DNA of 64,000 nt from Arenivirga flava (lineage in GTDB: Bacteria; Actinomycetota; Actinomycetes; Actinomycetales; Microbacteriaceae): contig NZ_BSUL01000001.1 of the NCBI RefSeq assembly GCF_030161575.1, positions 3,081,809-3,145,808 on the forward strand, given 5' to 3'. The notes below the pieces were generated by a model that did no database searches, was not told the origin of the DNA, and worked only from the letters and a program-made list of their open reading frames with translations. The stretch's first letter is position 1; the number at the start of each line of letters is the position of its first letter. Of the stretch, positions 8,223-16,780 are shown one piece after another. The position numbers and the translations under genes are program-made.

Positions 8223-8852
8223 ATGCGGAGCGATACCGAGCGCAACCGGCGTCATCTCCTGCGCGCAGCTGGCGAACTCGACTGGTGGTCCGGCGCTCCC
8301 GTGAGGATGTCCGATATTGCCGAGCGAGCAGGAGTGTCCGCCGCGACTGCCTACCGCCACTTCAGTTCAGTGGCAGACCTGTTTGCCGCCTATCGCACGG
8401 AGGTTGGCGAGCAGCTCCGCGCCTACAGCCGTTCACTGCCTGACGCTGGGCAACGCTGGTTGTATCTCGTGTGCGAAGAATGGGTGCGCCTTGTGCTCGC
8501 CCACGGCGTGGTCATGGTGCATACGCGCTCAGATGACGGTTACCTGCGCCGACTGCGATCAGGTGCTGGCTATCTTACCGCCCAGGCGGAAGCTCTCCAC
8601 GAGCCCATCAGAAGCGCTGCAAGAGAACTCGATATCGCTGACCCCGGCGACGTCGGCTTGTTCCTCTGGAACATCCTCTTCGACCCCCGCGAGGTCTTCG
8701 ACCTTCGCGACACCGAACTCCTCGATGGTGATCAGATCACGGGACGGCTCGTCGGAGCTTTCGTCGGCGCGCTACATGGTTGGCAGCAACCGCCGTTTGC
8801 AGCAGCGCGCGAGACGCGGACCACGCGCCAGAGCCGCGGGGGTGCGACTTAG
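8223..8852 (+). CDS. TetR-family transcriptional regulator, paralogue of the gene at 3278
   Basis: 209 residues from ATG 8223 (AGGGGG upstream). The helix-turn-helix is MSDIAERAGVSAATAYRHFSS. The C-terminal half repeats the 3278 protein almost residue for residue, including MVHTRSDDGYLRRLRSGAGYL and GLFLWNILFDPRE. The first 30 residues and the region around residues 60-80 differ more. Codon use is less GC-biased than in the paralogue, so the two copies may have different histories. It is divergent from the importer operon and probably represses it. The C terminus extends about 15 residues beyond the paralogue with a basic, low-complexity tail. Confidence 0.88.
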   Translation: MRSDTERNRRHLLRAAGELDWWSGAPVRMSDIAERAGVSAATAYRHFSSVADLFAAYRTEVGEQLRAYSRSLPDAGQRWLYLVCEEWVRLVLAHGVVMVHTRSDDGYLRRLRSGAGYLTAQAEALHEPIRSAARELDIADPGDVGLFLWNILFDPREVFDLRDTELLDGDQITGRLVGAFVGALHGWQQPPFAAARETRTTRQSRGGAT

Positions 8853-8946
8853 GCGGGCTCGTGTGCCGGTACTGGTGCGCCTGGCGGAATGATGTATTGC
8901 TTGTCCGATGATGTTGATTCTGTCGGGGCCGCCCCAGTTGCGTCGA

Positions 8947-10005
8947 TCATGAGTTTGGCGAAGGTGGGGGAGGGGCGGTGGATGCTCGTTGGATCAATTC
9001 AGCCTCGATGACGAAGCCGTGCGCCGGTTCTCCATCACGTATGCGCGAGAGCATCATGCGCAGCGTCTGCCGCCCGAGCGAGCGAAAGTCGAGCCGCATC
9101 GTGGTGAGCGGCGGTGCAAAGTAGGCGGCCTCGGCCATATCGTCGACGCCGATAATCGAATAGTCGCCGGGCGCGTGGTAGCCGCGTTCGCGCATGGCGC
9201 TCATGAAGCCGAGCGCGATCTCGTCGTTGGCCGCGAAGATCGCGGTGAAGTCGGCGGGATCGACCGAGGCCCCCGAGTCGTGGCCGCCTTCGGCGCTCCA
9301 GTCGCGCTGGGGCAGCACGGGCAGCGGTTCGACACCGGCCTCGGCGAGGGCATCGTGGTAGCCGCGTTCGCGCTCGTAGGTCTCGTTACGGCCGGGCGGA
9401 CCGGCGAGATGCAGGATCCGCGTGTGCCCGAGGGCGAGCAGGTGCCGGGTGGCTTGAAGTCCGGCCGAGTAGGAGCTCGCAGTGGTGACCACCGTGTGCT
9501 TGGGGTCCTCGGAGCGCGCGGCCATGGCTACGACGGGCAGGTCCGGCGCGATGCGGTCGAGCAGCAGATCCGTGCCGGGGAACGGCGTGGTCAGCACGAC
9601 CCCGTCGACCTGGAAGCCGAGGAAGCGGTCGATCGCGTGTTGCGCCTGCTCCAGCCCGGCGGGGTCGCCGCGCTCGAGTTCCAGCTGGGTGATGATGAGC
9701 GAGTACCCGGCGGTCTGCGCCTCGGCGCTGAGACCCGAAACGATCTCGGCGTTGCCGTAGTTGAGCGGGCCGAGGCAGAGCACGCCGATGGTGTCGGTGC
9801 GGTCGACCCGCAAGTTGCGAGCGACCTGGTTGCGCACGTATCCGAGCGCGGCGATGGCCTCGGCGATGCGCTCGCGAGCCTCGTCGCTCACGTAGCCCTT
9901 GCCGGTGAAATACCGGGAGACGCTCTGGGCCGAGACGCCGGCGTGATTGCCGACGTCGACCATGCTCGGCCGGGGCGTCTTCGGCACGCGCTTCGACTGC
10001 GCCAT
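8947..10005 (-). CDS. LacI-family transcriptional regulator
   Basis: 352 residues. The N-terminal LacI helix-turn-helix is SMVDVGNHAGVSAQSVSRYFTGKGYVS with the hinge LGYVRNQVARNLR, followed by a periplasmic-binding-protein-like sensor domain (TIGVLCLGPLNYGNAEIVSG, FAANDEIALGF, YSIIGVDDM). It ends with a proline-rich tail. It would bind a palindromic operator and release it on binding a sugar. It is divergent from the ABC importer/glycoside hydrolase operon starting at 10243, where a GTTATCGATAAC palindrome sits in the likely promoter. It converges on the TetR gene with a 94-bp gap that holds nothing I recognise. Confidence 0.92.
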   Translation of the reverse strand: MAQSKRVPKTPRPSMVDVGNHAGVSAQSVSRYFTGKGYVSDEARERIAEAIAALGYVRNQVARNLRVDRTDTIGVLCLGPLNYGNAEIVSGLSAEAQTAGYSLIITQLELERGDPAGLEQAQHAIDRFLGFQVDGVVLTTPFPGTDLLLDRIAPDLPVVAMAARSEDPKHTVVTTASSYSAGLQATRHLLALGHTRILHLAGPPGRNETYERERGYHDALAEAGVEPLPVLPQRDWSAEGGHDSGASVDPADFTAIFAANDEIALGFMSAMRERGYHAPGDYSIIGVDDMAEAAYFAPPLTTMRLDFRSLGRQTLRMMLSRIRDGEPAHGFVIEAELIQRASTAPPPPSPNS

Positions 10006-10124
10006 CGCGACCTCCTCGGGTGAGCCTGCGAGCGCGGCGGTCGCGAATCGCCGTCACTCGTCGCGGAGTCTATCCGTCGCTCGGTCCCGCATCGATCTCG
10101 TCGAACGGGACTTCTGCGAAGTGG

Positions 10125-10153
10125 TTGACCGGTGCATAGGTTATCGATAACTT
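10125..10153 (+). promoter_or_regulatory. Promoter with LacI-type operator
   Basis: A -35-like TTGACC (10125-10130) is 17 bp from a -10-like TAACTT (10148-10153). A perfect 12-bp palindrome GTTATCGATAAC (10140-10151), with the central CG typical of LacI-family operators, overlaps the -10. The site lies between the divergent LacI gene and the binding-protein gene at 10243, so repression by that LacI protein is the simplest reading. Confidence 0.6.
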
Positions 10154-10242
10154 AGCTGCACCCCGTCGGGCCACCCTGGTCCGACGACATCGCCGTCGCC
10201 AGTGCATCCGACGACGACGTCGTGCATCGAGAGAAGGACGCA

Positions 10243-11505
10243 ATGACGCGTACAGCCATCAAGACCGGCGCCATCCTGGCCGCCTCCATCGTGCTCGCCG
10301 GCACCGCCGCCTGCTCCTCCGGCGGCGACGCCGCGGGAAGGACCGAGGTCACCTGGTTCAAGCTCAACGAGACCGCCGAGACCGCCAACGCCGCGATCAC
10401 CACGATCGTCGACGATTTCGAAGCCGCAAACCCCGACATCGTCGTCAAGGTCGAGGAGCGCGCGGTCGACGCGCACAAGGACGCGCTGCGCACCACGCTC
10501 GGCACGAGCGGTGCCCCCGACATCTTCTTCTCCTGGGCCGGGCCCGGCCTCGGCGGCGAGTTCATCGAAGCCGGCGCCAGCCTCGATCTCGAGCCGTACT
10601 ACGAGGAGTACGGCTGGGCGGACCGCTTCAGCGACACCACTCTTTCGACCGTCACCCAGTACGGCGGCTACGACGGCGTGCCCTACACGCAGCGGACCGA
10701 GGCCGTCTTCTACAACAAGGAGCTCTTCGCGCAGGCGGGCATCGACGCGCCGCCCGCGACCTACGACGAACTCGTCGAGGACGCGCAGAAGCTGGCCGAC
10801 GCCGGCATCATCCCGATCGAGTTCGGTGGCACCGTCAACTGGCACGTCATGCGCCTGCTCGACAGCCTGCTCGAGACGGAGTGCGGCGAGGACGGCTACC
10901 AGGCACTCGTCACCAAGGAGGCCAGCTGGGCCGACGAGGACTGCGTCACGGCGACGTTCGAGGAGTTCGCGACGTGGACGAGCGACTACCTGAACCCCGG
11001 GTTCGTCTCGATCAACAACGACGAGGCGAGCGCGCTGTTCTACTCCGGCGAGGCTGCGATGGCGCTCGAGGGCGACTGGTTCAACCAGGCGATCCGCGAC
11101 AACGGCATGGACGAATCCACCGTGGGCCTGTTCGCCTTCCCGACCGGCTCGGGCCGGATCTACGGGTTCAACGAGAACAACTACATCTCGGCGAACAGCG
11201 AGCACCCGGACGAGGCCGCGAGGTTCCTCGACTACCTGACGGGTGAGGAGGCGCAGCAGACCTTCATCGCCGCGTTCGGCAGCCGCTCGGTCAACACCGC
11301 AGTGCAGTCGGAGGGCCAGAGCGAGCTCGACGCGGCCTGGACCCCGATCGCCGAGAACGCGACCGGTGTCTACATGAACAACGACCAGAACCTGTCGTTG
11401 GCCGAGACCACCGAGTACTGGCGCATCCAGAATCTGGTCGCCACCGGCGATCTCGACCCGGCAGACGCCGGCGCCGAGTTCCAGCAGTTCATCGACCAGC
11501 AGTGA
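10243..11505 (+). CDS. ABC transporter sugar-binding lipoprotein (family 1 solute-binding protein)
   Basis: 420 residues. MTRTAIKTGAILAASIVLAGTAACSS is a lipoprotein signal with Cys near residue 25. The body shows family 1 features: TEVTWFKLNETAET, SGAPDIFFSWAGPGLGG, and the PYTQRTEAVFYNKELFAQAGI hinge. A start at 10222 is possible, but ATG 10243 gives a proper signal peptide and has GAGAAGG upstream. It is the first gene of the operon continuing with two permeases and a glycoside hydrolase. The ligand is therefore probably an oligosaccharide or glycoside cleaved by that enzyme. Confidence 0.92.
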   Translation: MTRTAIKTGAILAASIVLAGTAACSSGGDAAGRTEVTWFKLNETAETANAAITTIVDDFEAANPDIVVKVEERAVDAHKDALRTTLGTSGAPDIFFSWAGPGLGGEFIEAGASLDLEPYYEEYGWADRFSDTTLSTVTQYGGYDGVPYTQRTEAVFYNKELFAQAGIDAPPATYDELVEDAQKLADAGIIPIEFGGTVNWHVMRLLDSLLETECGEDGYQALVTKEASWADEDCVTATFEEFATWTSDYLNPGFVSINNDEASALFYSGEAAMALEGDWFNQAIRDNGMDESTVGLFAFPTGSGRIYGFNENNYISANSEHPDEAARFLDYLTGEEAQQTFIAAFGSRSVNTAVQSEGQSELDAAWTPIAENATGVYMNNDQNLSLAETTEYWRIQNLVATGDLDPADAGAEFQQFIDQQ

Positions 11506-11510
11506 TCGGC

Positions 11511-11539
11511 GCGGGGCGGGCGCCGCGCGCCCGCCCCGC
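11511..11539 (+). terminator. Intercistronic hairpin after the binding-protein gene
   Basis: GCGGGGCGGGCG and its exact complement flank a CCGCG loop directly after the stop of the binding-protein gene and before the first permease. Hairpins here usually stabilise the upstream message or partly terminate, giving more binding protein than permease. Confidence 0.6.
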
Positions 11540-11584
11540 ATCCCTCATCACCCCACGCCCGACACCGTCGTCGAGAGGCTCCTC

Positions 11585-12538
11585 ATGACCGCAACCGCCG
11601 CGCCCGCGCGCCGCGCGCATCCCTCCCCGGTCCGCAAGCGCGCCGCCCGGGTCACCCGCACCGGCTTCGTCGCCGCCCTGCCGTTCCTCGCCCCGGCGCT
11701 CGCCGCCTACGCCGTCTTCGTAGTCGGGCCGATGGTCGAGTCGATCCGCCTCAGCTTCTTCGAGTGGAGCGGCTTCCAGGGCGCGCCGCAAGAGTTCGTC
11801 GGCATCAGGAACTACGTGCGCATCTTCACGCAGGACCCGGTGTTCTGGACCGCCTTCTCGAACACGCTCGTCTGGGTCGTGCTGTCGCTCTTCATCCCGC
11901 TGGGTCTGGGCCTCGTGATGGCACTGGCCCTGAACCGCCCGTTGTTCGGGCGCAACGCCTTCCGCTCGATCTTCTACATCCCGGGCGTGCTCGCGCCCAT
12001 CGCCATTGCCAACATGTGGCGCTGGATGTACAACCCGAACTACGGCGTCGGTCAGACTCTCGCCGACCTACTCAACGCACCCTGGCTGGGTGAGATCCAG
12101 TGGCTCGGCGACAAGAACCTCGCCCTCTACTCGATCTTCGCCGCCTTCGTCTGGCAGATCGCCGGCACCAACATGGTGCTCTTCCTCGCCGGTCTGCAGG
12201 GCGTGACGCCCGAGCACATCGAGGCCGCCAAGCTGGACGGCGCCAACGCCTGGCAGGTGTTCCGCAACGTGACGTGGCCGGCGCTGCGCCCCACCACGGT
12301 CGTCGTGCTCGTGCTCACCATCATCAACTCGATCAAGGTCTTCGACCTCATCGTCGGCATGACCGGCGGCGGGCCCGCGCAGCAGACCCAGGTGCTCGCG
12401 CTGTGGTCGTTCCAGCAGAGCTTCGGCAACCACGAGTACGGCATGGGCAACGCCATCGCGACCGTGCTGCTGGTCGTCACCCTCGTCATCGTCGTGCCGT
12501 ACATGGTCTGGACCGCCAGACAGGAGAAGAACTCGTGA
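11585..12538 (+). CDS. ABC sugar transporter permease (MalF-like)
   Basis: 317 residues with a basic N-terminal tail and about six membrane helices, starting FVAALPFLAPALAAYAVFVVG. The EAA loop reads IEAAKLDGANAWQVFRNVTWPAL. It forms the membrane channel with the next gene, whose GTG overlaps this stop (GTGA). Second gene of the operon under the LacI-type operator at 10140. No ATPase gene is present in the operon. Confidence 0.92.
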   Translation: MTATAAPARRAHPSPVRKRAARVTRTGFVAALPFLAPALAAYAVFVVGPMVESIRLSFFEWSGFQGAPQEFVGIRNYVRIFTQDPVFWTAFSNTLVWVVLSLFIPLGLGLVMALALNRPLFGRNAFRSIFYIPGVLAPIAIANMWRWMYNPNYGVGQTLADLLNAPWLGEIQWLGDKNLALYSIFAAFVWQIAGTNMVLFLAGLQGVTPEHIEAAKLDGANAWQVFRNVTWPALRPTTVVVLVLTIINSIKVFDLIVGMTGGGPAQQTQVLALWSFQQSFGNHEYGMGNAIATVLLVVTLVIVVPYMVWTARQEKNS

Positions 12539-13431
12539 GCGTCGTCACCGTCCCCGTCGCCCCCTCGGCGGTGCGCCCCTCGCGCCGCCGCCCCTTCGGC
12601 CGCCAGCCGCGCGACTGGGTCCGCGTCGGGCTCTGGATCGCGCTGCTCGTCGCCGTGCTCATCTGGGCCGTGCCGCTGATCTTCATGGTGTTCACCTCGC
12701 TCAAGAGCGAACCCGACATCTTCGGCACCCCGGCGTTCGTGCCGCCGTGGAACCCCGAGTGGGGCAACTACGTCGAGGCGCTCGATCGCGGCAACCTGCT
12801 CACCGCGGGCGGCAACAGCCTCATCATCGCCCTGGTCAAGGTGCCGCTCGGCCTCTTCCTCTCGGCGGCCGCCGCCTTCGCCCTCTCGCGACTGCGCTTC
12901 AAGCGGCAGCGTCTGCTCATGGGCGTCATCGCGATGGGCGCCATGGTGCCGATCCAAGTGGCCATCGCCCCGCTGTTCCAGGTGATCAACGGCCTTGGCC
13001 TCCTGAGCACGCACATCGGCGTGATCCTGCCGTACCTCGCCTTCGGGCTGCCCTACCAGACCTTCATCCTGTACGGCTTCTTCCGGCAGATCCCGGAGGA
13101 GATCGACGAGAGCGCGCGGATGGACGGCGCGGGCAACTGGCGCCTGTTCCTGACGATCATCCTGCCGTTGGCGAAGCCTGCTCTCGCCGCGCTCTTCATC
13201 CTCGACTTCGTCGCCACCTGGAACGAGTACTCGATCGGCCTCGCCTTGCTGCAGAGCCAGGAGTCGTGGACCATCCCGCTTGCCCTGCAGGGCTTCCAAT
13301 CGCAGTTCACGAGCTCCTACGGCCCGCTGAATGCCTTCACCATCATGTCCATGCTGCCTGTGCTGATCGTCTACCTGATGTTCCAGCGCTACTTCGTCGA
13401 GGGCGCCTTCGCCGGCGCCGTGAAGGGTTAA
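12535..13431 (+). CDS. ABC sugar transporter permease (MalG-like)
   Basis: 298 residues from GTG 12535, overlapping the upstream stop. About six membrane helices; the first is VGLWIALLVAVLIWAVPLIFMVF. The EAA loop is DESARMDGAGNWRLFLTIILPL. It partners the permease at 11585. A longer frame beginning inside the previous gene is not supported. The glycoside hydrolase gene starts five bases after the stop. Confidence 0.92.
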   Translation: MSVVTVPVAPSAVRPSRRRPFGRQPRDWVRVGLWIALLVAVLIWAVPLIFMVFTSLKSEPDIFGTPAFVPPWNPEWGNYVEALDRGNLLTAGGNSLIIALVKVPLGLFLSAAAAFALSRLRFKRQRLLMGVIAMGAMVPIQVAIAPLFQVINGLGLLSTHIGVILPYLAFGLPYQTFILYGFFRQIPEEIDESARMDGAGNWRLFLTIILPLAKPALAALFILDFVATWNEYSIGLALLQSQESWTIPLALQGFQSQFTSSYGPLNAFTIMSMLPVLIVYLMFQRYFVEGAFAGAVKG

Positions 13432-13435
13432 CCCC

Positions 13436-15193
13436 GTGAGCACCACCGCCCCCGCCCGCTTCGACGAGACCACACCGCTCATGCGGGTGCTCGCCGATCC
13501 CCGCGGCCACGAGATCGTGCAGCGCGCCCTGCCCGAGCTGGTCGGCAGCTCGATCCTGCACACCCTGCACGGGTTCCCGATCGGCCGTGTCGTCGGCACC
13601 GAGGAATCGCTCGCTCCGGAGCAGCGCTCCGCGCTGCTGGCCCAGGTCGCCGCGATCGACCTGACCCTGACGGCGCCCGAACCGCAGCGCGAGCGCTACA
13701 CGGTGCCCTCCGCCGGCTACGAGAGCGCGCCACGCGCGTCCGCTCGTGCATCGCACACCGCCGAGGTGAGCCTCTACGGGCGCTTCGAGCTCGAGCTGCG
13801 GGGGCCCAGCCACGGCAACCCCTTCGTCGACGTCGAGCTGCGCGCCCGCATCGAGGGGCCGGGAGCGCGCCGATGGGAGGTGCCGGGCTTCTACGACGGC
13901 GACGGCGTCTACCGGCTGCGCTACCTGCCGGAGGAGGAGGGCGAGTACCGCTTCGCCACCCGCAGCAACGCGGCCAGCCTCGACGGCCACGAGGGCGCCT
14001 TCTCAGTGGTTCCCGCGGCGACGGGCGCGCACGGCCCGGTCCGAGTGCGCGGCACGCATCACTTCGCGCACGCTGACGGCACCGTGCACCGGCCGATCGG
14101 CACGACGGCCTACGTCTGGAACCATCAGGGTGACGCGCTCGAGGAGCAGACGCTGCGCTCCCTCGCGAACGGCCCGTTCAACAAGATCCGCATGTGCGTC
14201 TTCCCCAAGGCCTACCTCTTCAACGAGAACGAGCCCGAGCGCTTCCCCTTCGTCGGCTCCGTCGAGGAGGGCTTCGATCACCAGCGCTTCGACCCGTCAT
14301 CGTGGCGTCGCCTCGAGCACCGCATCGAGCAGCTCGGCAGGCTCGGCATCGAAGCCGACCTCATCCTGTTCCACGCCTACGACCGCTGGGGCTTCTCGAC
14401 CATGGACCCGGTGGCCGACGACCGCTACGTCGCTTACGCGGTGGCCAGGCTGGCGTCCTTCGCGAATGTCTGGTGGTCGCTCGCCAACGAGTACGACCTG
14501 CTGCCCGGCAAGAGCGAGGACGACTGGGAGCGCTTCGCCGGCATCATCCAACGCGACGACCCGAGCGACCATCTGCGCTCGATCCACAACTGCCGCGAGT
14601 TCTACGACCAGACACGTCCGTGGATCACCCACGCGAGCATCCAACGTCAGGACATCGTGAAGACCGCCGAGATGGTCACCGAGTGGCGCCGCTTCGGCAA
14701 GCCGGTCGTGGTCGACGAATGCGCCTACGAGGGCGACATCGACCAGGGGTGGGGCAACATCACCGGAGAGGAGATGACCCGGCGGTTCTGGGAGGGCGCG
14801 ATCCGCGGAGGTTACGTGGGCCATGGTGAGACCTACGTGCACCCCGACGACGTGCTCTGGTGGGCCAAGGGCGGCGAGCTGCGCGGTACGAGCCCCGAGC
14901 GCATTGGGTTCCTGCACCGGATCATGCAGGAGCATCCGGGCGACCTCGAGCCGAGCACCGTCGACTGGGACATCCAGCGCGCCGGCGCCGAGGGCGCGCA
15001 GCTGCTCTACTACTTCGGCTTCTTCCAGCCGAGCTACCGCCGGTTCCTGCTCGACCCGGCTCACGAGTACGTCATCGATGTGATCGACACCTGGGGCATG
15101 ACGATCGAGCGGATGGAGGGCAGCTACCGCGGCCGCTTCCGTATCGACCTGCCTGGTCGGCCCTACATCGCCCTCCGCTTGACGGCGATCTGA
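13436..15193 (+). CDS. DUF5060-containing glycoside hydrolase-like protein
   Basis: 585 residues, no signal peptide. Residues about 100-210 form a DUF5060-like beta-sandwich (EVSLYGRFELELRG, GFYDGDGVYRLRYLPEEEGEYRF). A TIM-barrel glycosidase domain of the DUF4038/DUF5605 type follows. WWSLANEYDLL places a candidate acid/base at Glu352, and VVVDECAYEG a candidate nucleophile at Glu428, as in clan-A hydrolases. It should cleave the glycoside brought in by the upstream importer, in the cytoplasm. The first 95 residues resemble no domain I know. The exact GH family and substrate are not assigned. Confidence 0.8.
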   Translation: MSTTAPARFDETTPLMRVLADPRGHEIVQRALPELVGSSILHTLHGFPIGRVVGTEESLAPEQRSALLAQVAAIDLTLTAPEPQRERYTVPSAGYESAPRASARASHTAEVSLYGRFELELRGPSHGNPFVDVELRARIEGPGARRWEVPGFYDGDGVYRLRYLPEEEGEYRFATRSNAASLDGHEGAFSVVPAATGAHGPVRVRGTHHFAHADGTVHRPIGTTAYVWNHQGDALEEQTLRSLANGPFNKIRMCVFPKAYLFNENEPERFPFVGSVEEGFDHQRFDPSSWRRLEHRIEQLGRLGIEADLILFHAYDRWGFSTMDPVADDRYVAYAVARLASFANVWWSLANEYDLLPGKSEDDWERFAGIIQRDDPSDHLRSIHNCREFYDQTRPWITHASIQRQDIVKTAEMVTEWRRFGKPVVVDECAYEGDIDQGWGNITGEEMTRRFWEGAIRGGYVGHGETYVHPDDVLWWAKGGELRGTSPERIGFLHRIMQEHPGDLEPSTVDWDIQRAGAEGAQLLYYFGFFQPSYRRFLLDPAHEYVIDVIDTWGMTIERMEGSYRGRFRIDLPGRPYIALRLTAI

Positions 15194-15201
15194 AGCGGAG
15201 C

Positions 15202-15231
15202 GCGGGCGGCGCCGTGGTCGGAGCCGCCCGC
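15202..15231 (+). terminator. Hairpin terminator after the glycoside hydrolase gene
   Basis: GCGGGCGGC and GCCGCCCGC flank a 12-nt loop nine bases after the stop codon. The next 220 bases to 15448 hold only a short unsupported frame (15299 onward) and no recognised gene. Confidence 0.6.
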
Positions 15232-15448
15232 ATCCGCGATTCGGGCAAAAAGACGCCCGCTGCGCACCGATGGGAAACCGTGCCGTCGCCATTCGGCGGT
15301 GGACTTCGGCGCCGCCCACGAATTCTATCGGCTTGCCCACGCTGGATTCGGGACCGCCTTGACAACGGCGCCGGCTGCGGAGCGACTTGCGGTGCGCGCC
15401 TCGCTGCTCGAGCAGCGCGTCGACCTCTCGTCGCGTGGCTGCCTGCTA

Positions 15449-15800
15449 GGACATGTTGCTGAACTCATTGGAGGGTCGCGGCGAGGCAGATCGCAGCGTG
15501 GTAGTTGCGGGCGGTCTTGTCTGAGCGCATCGCGATGCCGCGCCACTGCTTGAGCGTGTTGAAGCAGCGCTCGACGACGTTGCGTCCCGTGTAGCACTCC
15601 TTCTGCGCGTCGCCGAAATCGATTGGTTGGCCCGGGCGCTTGCGGCGGTGGGCGATCTGGTCGTTGCGCTCGGGGATCGTGGCCGCGATGCCGTGCGCGC
15701 GCAGCCAGGCGCGGTTCGCCTTCAAGGGGTAACCCTTGACGCCCTCGACCAGGTCGCCGAAGGTCCAGATCTGCTTGCGGGATGCCCAGCGCAAGAGCTC
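15449..15800 (-). pseudogene. IS5-family transposase remnant (C-terminal part)
   Basis: The minus-strand frame encodes the end of an IS5-type DDE transposase: IPERNDQIAHRRKRPG, then TGRNVVERCFNTLKQWRGIAMR and SDKTARNYHAAICLA. The Glu in NVVERCF matches the catalytic Glu. The usual Asp in the ADKGY motif is replaced (GVKGY), so the product would be inactive. The first two thirds are missing and unrelated sequence precedes it. GGACATGTTGCTGAACTC at 15450-15467 may be an IS end. It marks the left edge of the IS-rich region. Confidence 0.75.
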
Positions 15801-15858
15801 CGTCTCAGCGATGAAATGCACTCGAACTGTTCGTTCGCAAGCACAAGTAGTTTTGCAG

Positions 15859-16710
15859 TCATCGTCTTCTTGCCGACAACGAGATCCCGATGCTCGCACC
15901 ACTCACCAGCGCTAGCGCGACGACTTCCTGCCAGCGAAGTGCTTCGGCCAGAACAAGGTATCCGGCCACCGCTCCAGCGGCAGGGCCAAAGCTTTGAAGT
16001 ACTCCGAACACGTAAGTTGGAAGCGTTCGTAACGCCTTCAACTCGATGGAATAAGGCACCACCGAAGACATCAGTGCCACCGCAACGAAGATGAGTAGCA
16101 GGACGGGGTCGCGCAGTGCCTGTGATGCATCGCCTGCTCCGAGAGGCGCGGCCGCAATCGCTCCGACGAGCATCGACACGGCGAGCCCGCCACTACCAGC
16201 TTTGGACCGACGGCTGAGATTGGCGCTTGCCAAGATGTACCCTGCCCAACACGCACCCGCGGCGAGGGCGAGAAGAACGCCGAAAGCGTCGAGCCCGTCG
16301 ACTATTTGAAAGCCAATGAGTACCACGCCGAACAAGGCGAGAGCAGCCCAGACAAACTCGACCCAACGACGCAGCTGCACAAGAGCGAGTGTTAGCGGCC
16401 CGAGGAATTCGATCGTGATGGCTATCCCTAAAGGAATGCGATCCATCGCTAGATAAATGAGTTGATTCATTGCCCCAAGCGCAAGCCCAAGTAGCACTGC
16501 AGCAAGCCAGGTCGACCGGTCCCACCGGAACATGCGTGGCCTCATGAGGATCATCAGGATGATCGCGGCGATAAGCAATCTGAGGAAGGTGGCGCCGATG
16601 GCCCCGACATCCTCGAAATGCTGGCGTGCAATGGCCCCACCGAGTTGCAGACAGAAGACACCGCCGACGACTGCCGGTGCCGCGATGCGGGAAAACGAGA
16701 GCGCGGGCAA
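15859..16710 (-). CDS. EamA/DMT-family transporter, RhtA-like
   Basis: 283 residues with about ten membrane helices in two homologous halves (VGGVFCLQLGGAIARQ..., LALAAGACWAGYILASANL...). The pattern and ARQHFEDVGAIGATFLRL resemble the threonine/homoserine exporter RhtA branch. It probably exports amino acids or related metabolites across the cytoplasmic membrane. The TTG start at 16710 has AAAGGA six bases upstream. Divergent from a LysR gene 70 bp away, its probable regulator. GC content is visibly lower than in neighbouring operons and the gene sits among IS remnants, which suggests transfer. Confidence 0.85.
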   Translation of the reverse strand: MPALSFSRIAAPAVVGGVFCLQLGGAIARQHFEDVGAIGATFLRLLIAAIILMILMRPRMFRWDRSTWLAAVLLGLALGAMNQLIYLAMDRIPLGIAITIEFLGPLTLALVQLRRWVEFVWAALALFGVVLIGFQIVDGLDAFGVLLALAAGACWAGYILASANLSRRSKAGSGGLAVSMLVGAIAAAPLGAGDASQALRDPVLLLIFVAVALMSSVVPYSIELKALRTLPTYVFGVLQSFGPAAGAVAGYLVLAEALRWQEVVALALVSGASIGISLSARRR

Positions 16711-16780
16711 ACCAATCCTTTGTGAAAATTGCAGACCGACCGAGACTATGTGGCACTCGGCGTTCGTCCAAGGGGAACAT

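Noticed and set aside
12127..13599. A 490-codon minus-strand frame over the permease genes
   Set aside because: Antisense shadow rich in His, Glu, Asp and Arg, with no motif; the plus-strand permeases explain the sequence.
15299..15448. Short plus-strand frame (DFGAAHEFYRLAHAGFG...) right of the glycoside hydrolase
   Set aside because: No start signal or recognisable family, and it runs on into the IS5 remnant; it may be a gene scrap but cannot be supported.
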